The position numbers were made by a program, and so were the translations under genes. Below are positions 33,843 through 35,103 of a stretch of DNA of 35,103 nucleotides, piece by piece. Within the stretch, counting starts at the first letter, position 1. Every line of letters begins with the position of its first letter. Origin of the DNA: Granulosicoccus sp964498925 (GTDB lineage Bacteria > Pseudomonadota > Gammaproteobacteria > Granulosicoccales > Granulosicoccaceae); contig CAZCKD010000011.1 in assembly GCA_964498925.1 (NCBI GenBank), forward strand, positions 1 to 35,103, given 5' to 3'. Under the pieces are notes generated by a model, which was given only the letters and a program-made list of their open reading frames with translations, searched no databases and was not told the origin of the DNA.

Positions 33843-35036
33843 TTATTCAGAATCCTTGTTAGAAGGTTTGTTGGCATCTGACTCTGACTCTGGCAAATCA
33901 TCATGATCGGTCAGGCTGTTTCGGAAGGTGCCATCAGGACCCGGCTTTTGCATTATTGCCGGATCGAAGAAAGATTCTGTGTCGGTTGACGCCACAGCCC
34001 CTTCATCCGTTTCGGCATCATCGGTAGGTACATCGTTAGCCGTGGATGCCACTGCACCCTCGTCAGTTTCACTACCATCACTTTGAGCATCATCAGCTGA
34101 AGATGCTACGGCGCCTTCATCGGTTTCGCTGCCATCGGTTTGTGCATTACCAGCCGTAGCCACTGCCGCTACCGCGTTAGTCGATGATGACGCAGCACTT
34201 TTGGCTTTATTCGCGGAAGAAGTAGCGGATTCGTTGGCCGTTGTTTGAGTTTCAGTATCCGTATCACCATCAATGCGTGCATCTCGAGCAAGGCCCGCAT
34301 CTTTGATGCGCTTTTTATACGTTCGCGAAAATACGATTCCAACCTCATAGAGCAACCACATAGGAATGGCCAGCAAGGTTTGGGAAATCATGTCTGGCGG
34401 TGTAAGAAACATGCCGATGATAAACGCCGCAACGAAAACATACGGGCGGATTTTAACGAGATTCTCAGGTGTTGTAATACCAACGGCAACCACTAATACC
34501 GTGGCGACCGGCACCTCAAAAGCGATTCCGAACGCAAAGAACAACGTAATGACAAAGTCGAGATAGCGCCCTATATCGGTACTGACCGTGACACCTTCCG
34601 GAGCCACACTTGTAAAAAACCCGAACACCAATGGAAAGACCACAAAATACGCAAAGGCCACACCCAGATAGAAAAGCCCCGTGCTTGAAACCAGCATAGG
34701 TACAACGAGTCGCTTTTCATGCGTGTAGAGACCTGGTGCAATAAACGACCAGATTTGATACAGCAAATAGGGCACGGCTAAAAACACGCACAACATCAGC
34801 GTGAGTTTGAAAGGAATGAAGAACGGCGCCGCAACGTCAATGGCAATCATCTGACTGCCAGGCAAATGCTTTAGCAGCGGAGCAGCTAGGGCCGTATAAA
34901 TTTCTTGAGAAAACCAGAACAAACCGCAGAACAATAAACCAACCGCCAAGACCATCTTGAGTAGCCTATCTCGCAGCTCAATTAAGTGAGATAAAAAACC
35001 TTGTTCTTGATGTACGGCGGAATCTTCGGATGACAT
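33843..35036 (-). CDS. tatC: Sec-independent translocase TatC with long C-terminal extension
   Basis: The first 250 residues are a standard TatC, the receptor of the twin-arginine export machine in the inner membrane. They contain GFLSHLIELRDRL (N-terminal signature), IAPGLYTHEKR with the key Glu107, GVAFAYFVVFP, and LTPPDMISQTLLAIPMWLLYEVGI, with six membrane segments. The remaining 147 residues are an acidic, Ser/Ala/Thr-rich cytoplasmic tail with three 19-residue repeats at 298-354. Usual TatC proteins end near 250-260. The start is fixed by the need for the HLIELR segment; no Shine-Dalgarno is obvious. Confidence 0.92.
   Translation of the reverse strand: MSSEDSAVHQEQGFLSHLIELRDRLLKMVLAVGLLFCGLFWFSQEIYTALAAPLLKHLPGSQMIAIDVAAPFFIPFKLTLMLCVFLAVPYLLYQIWSFIAPGLYTHEKRLVVPMLVSSTGLFYLGVAFAYFVVFPLVFGFFTSVAPEGVTVSTDIGRYLDFVITLFFAFGIAFEVPVATVLVVAVGITTPENLVKIRPYVFVAAFIIGMFLTPPDMISQTLLAIPMWLLYEVGIVFSRTYKKRIKDAGLARDARIDGDTDTETQTTANESATSSANKAKSAASSSTNAVAAVATAGNAQTDGSETDEGAVASSADDAQSDGSETDEGAVASTANDVPTDDAETDEGAVASTDTESFFDPAIMQKPGPDGTFRNSLTDHDDLPESESDANKPSNKDSE
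33975..34145 (-). repeat. Three 57-bp tandem repeats inside tatC
   Basis: The repeats encode residues 298-316, 317-335 and 336-354 of TatC, each with the core ETDEGAVAS. Units 1 and 2 are nearly identical in protein, and unit 3 has diverged (VPTDDA in place of AQSDGS). Codon choice differs between units, so the copies are not fresh. Confidence 0.85.
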
Positions 35037-35069
35037 GGTTGTTTAAATTCGCGAAAGCGGTAGTCGGGC

Positions 35070-35103
35070 TTAGCTGCCCGTACGGCCAATGTCCGAGTCT
35101 TTA
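35070..35103 (-). CDS. Possible 3' end of tatB
   Basis: On the minus strand one frame from the window edge reads KDSDIGRTGS and ends in TAA, 33 bases before tatC. A polar tail here fits the C-terminus of TatB, which usually precedes tatC. Only ten residues are visible, so the call rests mainly on gene order. Confidence 0.35.
   Translation of the reverse strand, partial: KDSDIGRTGS

Overview
The window reads as chromosome of a marine gammaproteobacterium. A GlnRS of 554 aa, an IbaG-type BolA protein, a Uup-type ABC-F ATPase, the birA-coaX-tRNA-Thr order and a TatC/GpmI pair all point that way. Base composition is near 50% GC by eye. Osmolyte and methylated-amine genes together with a BCCT transporter suggest a saltwater habitat. 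I cannot name the genus; Granulosicoccus- or Arenicella-like lineages are only a guess. No phage, integrase, transposase, CRISPR array or rRNA is visible.

Region 1 (1-4800): surface-glycan genes. A large GT4 glycosyltransferase with repeated N-terminal modules (cut by the window start) is followed by a GT-A glycosyltransferase and a clear UDP-sulfoquinovose synthase (SqdB-type), closed by a strong bidirectional terminator. The neighbours suggest that sulfoquinovose goes into a polysaccharide, not only into sulfolipid.

Region 2 (4910-16642): methylated-nitrogen metabolism. A nitrilase-superfamily amidohydrolase diverges from a tight three-gene operon: a trimethylamine-dehydrogenase/DgcA/StcD-like flavoprotein, a dimethylglycine-dehydrogenase-like FAD+GcvT fusion, and a non-pyrrolysine MttB-family methyltransferase. 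Three small exported proteins of unknown role, partly AT-rich, separate this operon from a BCCT betaine-type transporter. The inferred job is uptake and stepwise demethylation of a quaternary or tertiary amine, with one-carbon units going to tetrahydrofolate. No corrinoid protein is encoded nearby.

Region 3 (16813-23883): housekeeping genes. On the minus strand an M61 peptidase, birA and coaX overlap as ATGA couples and lead to tRNA-Thr(UGU). On the plus strand lie a YdjA-like nitroreductase, a lytic transglycosylase and glnS.

Region 4 (24207-30077): envelope proteins and small genes. Two paralogous LysM + SH3-like lipoproteins (the first with a long acidic segment) are separated by a strong terminator and a cluster of GGTCGGACC repeats. 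Then come a SixA-like phosphatase, a small conserved-looking protein on the minus strand, a small lipoprotein, ibaG and an unrecognised 307-aa protein.

Region 5 (30235-35103): uup converges on a minus-strand tatC-gpmI pair. TatC has an unusual C-terminal extension of about 140 residues carrying three 19-residue repeats. The last bases may hold the end of tatB.
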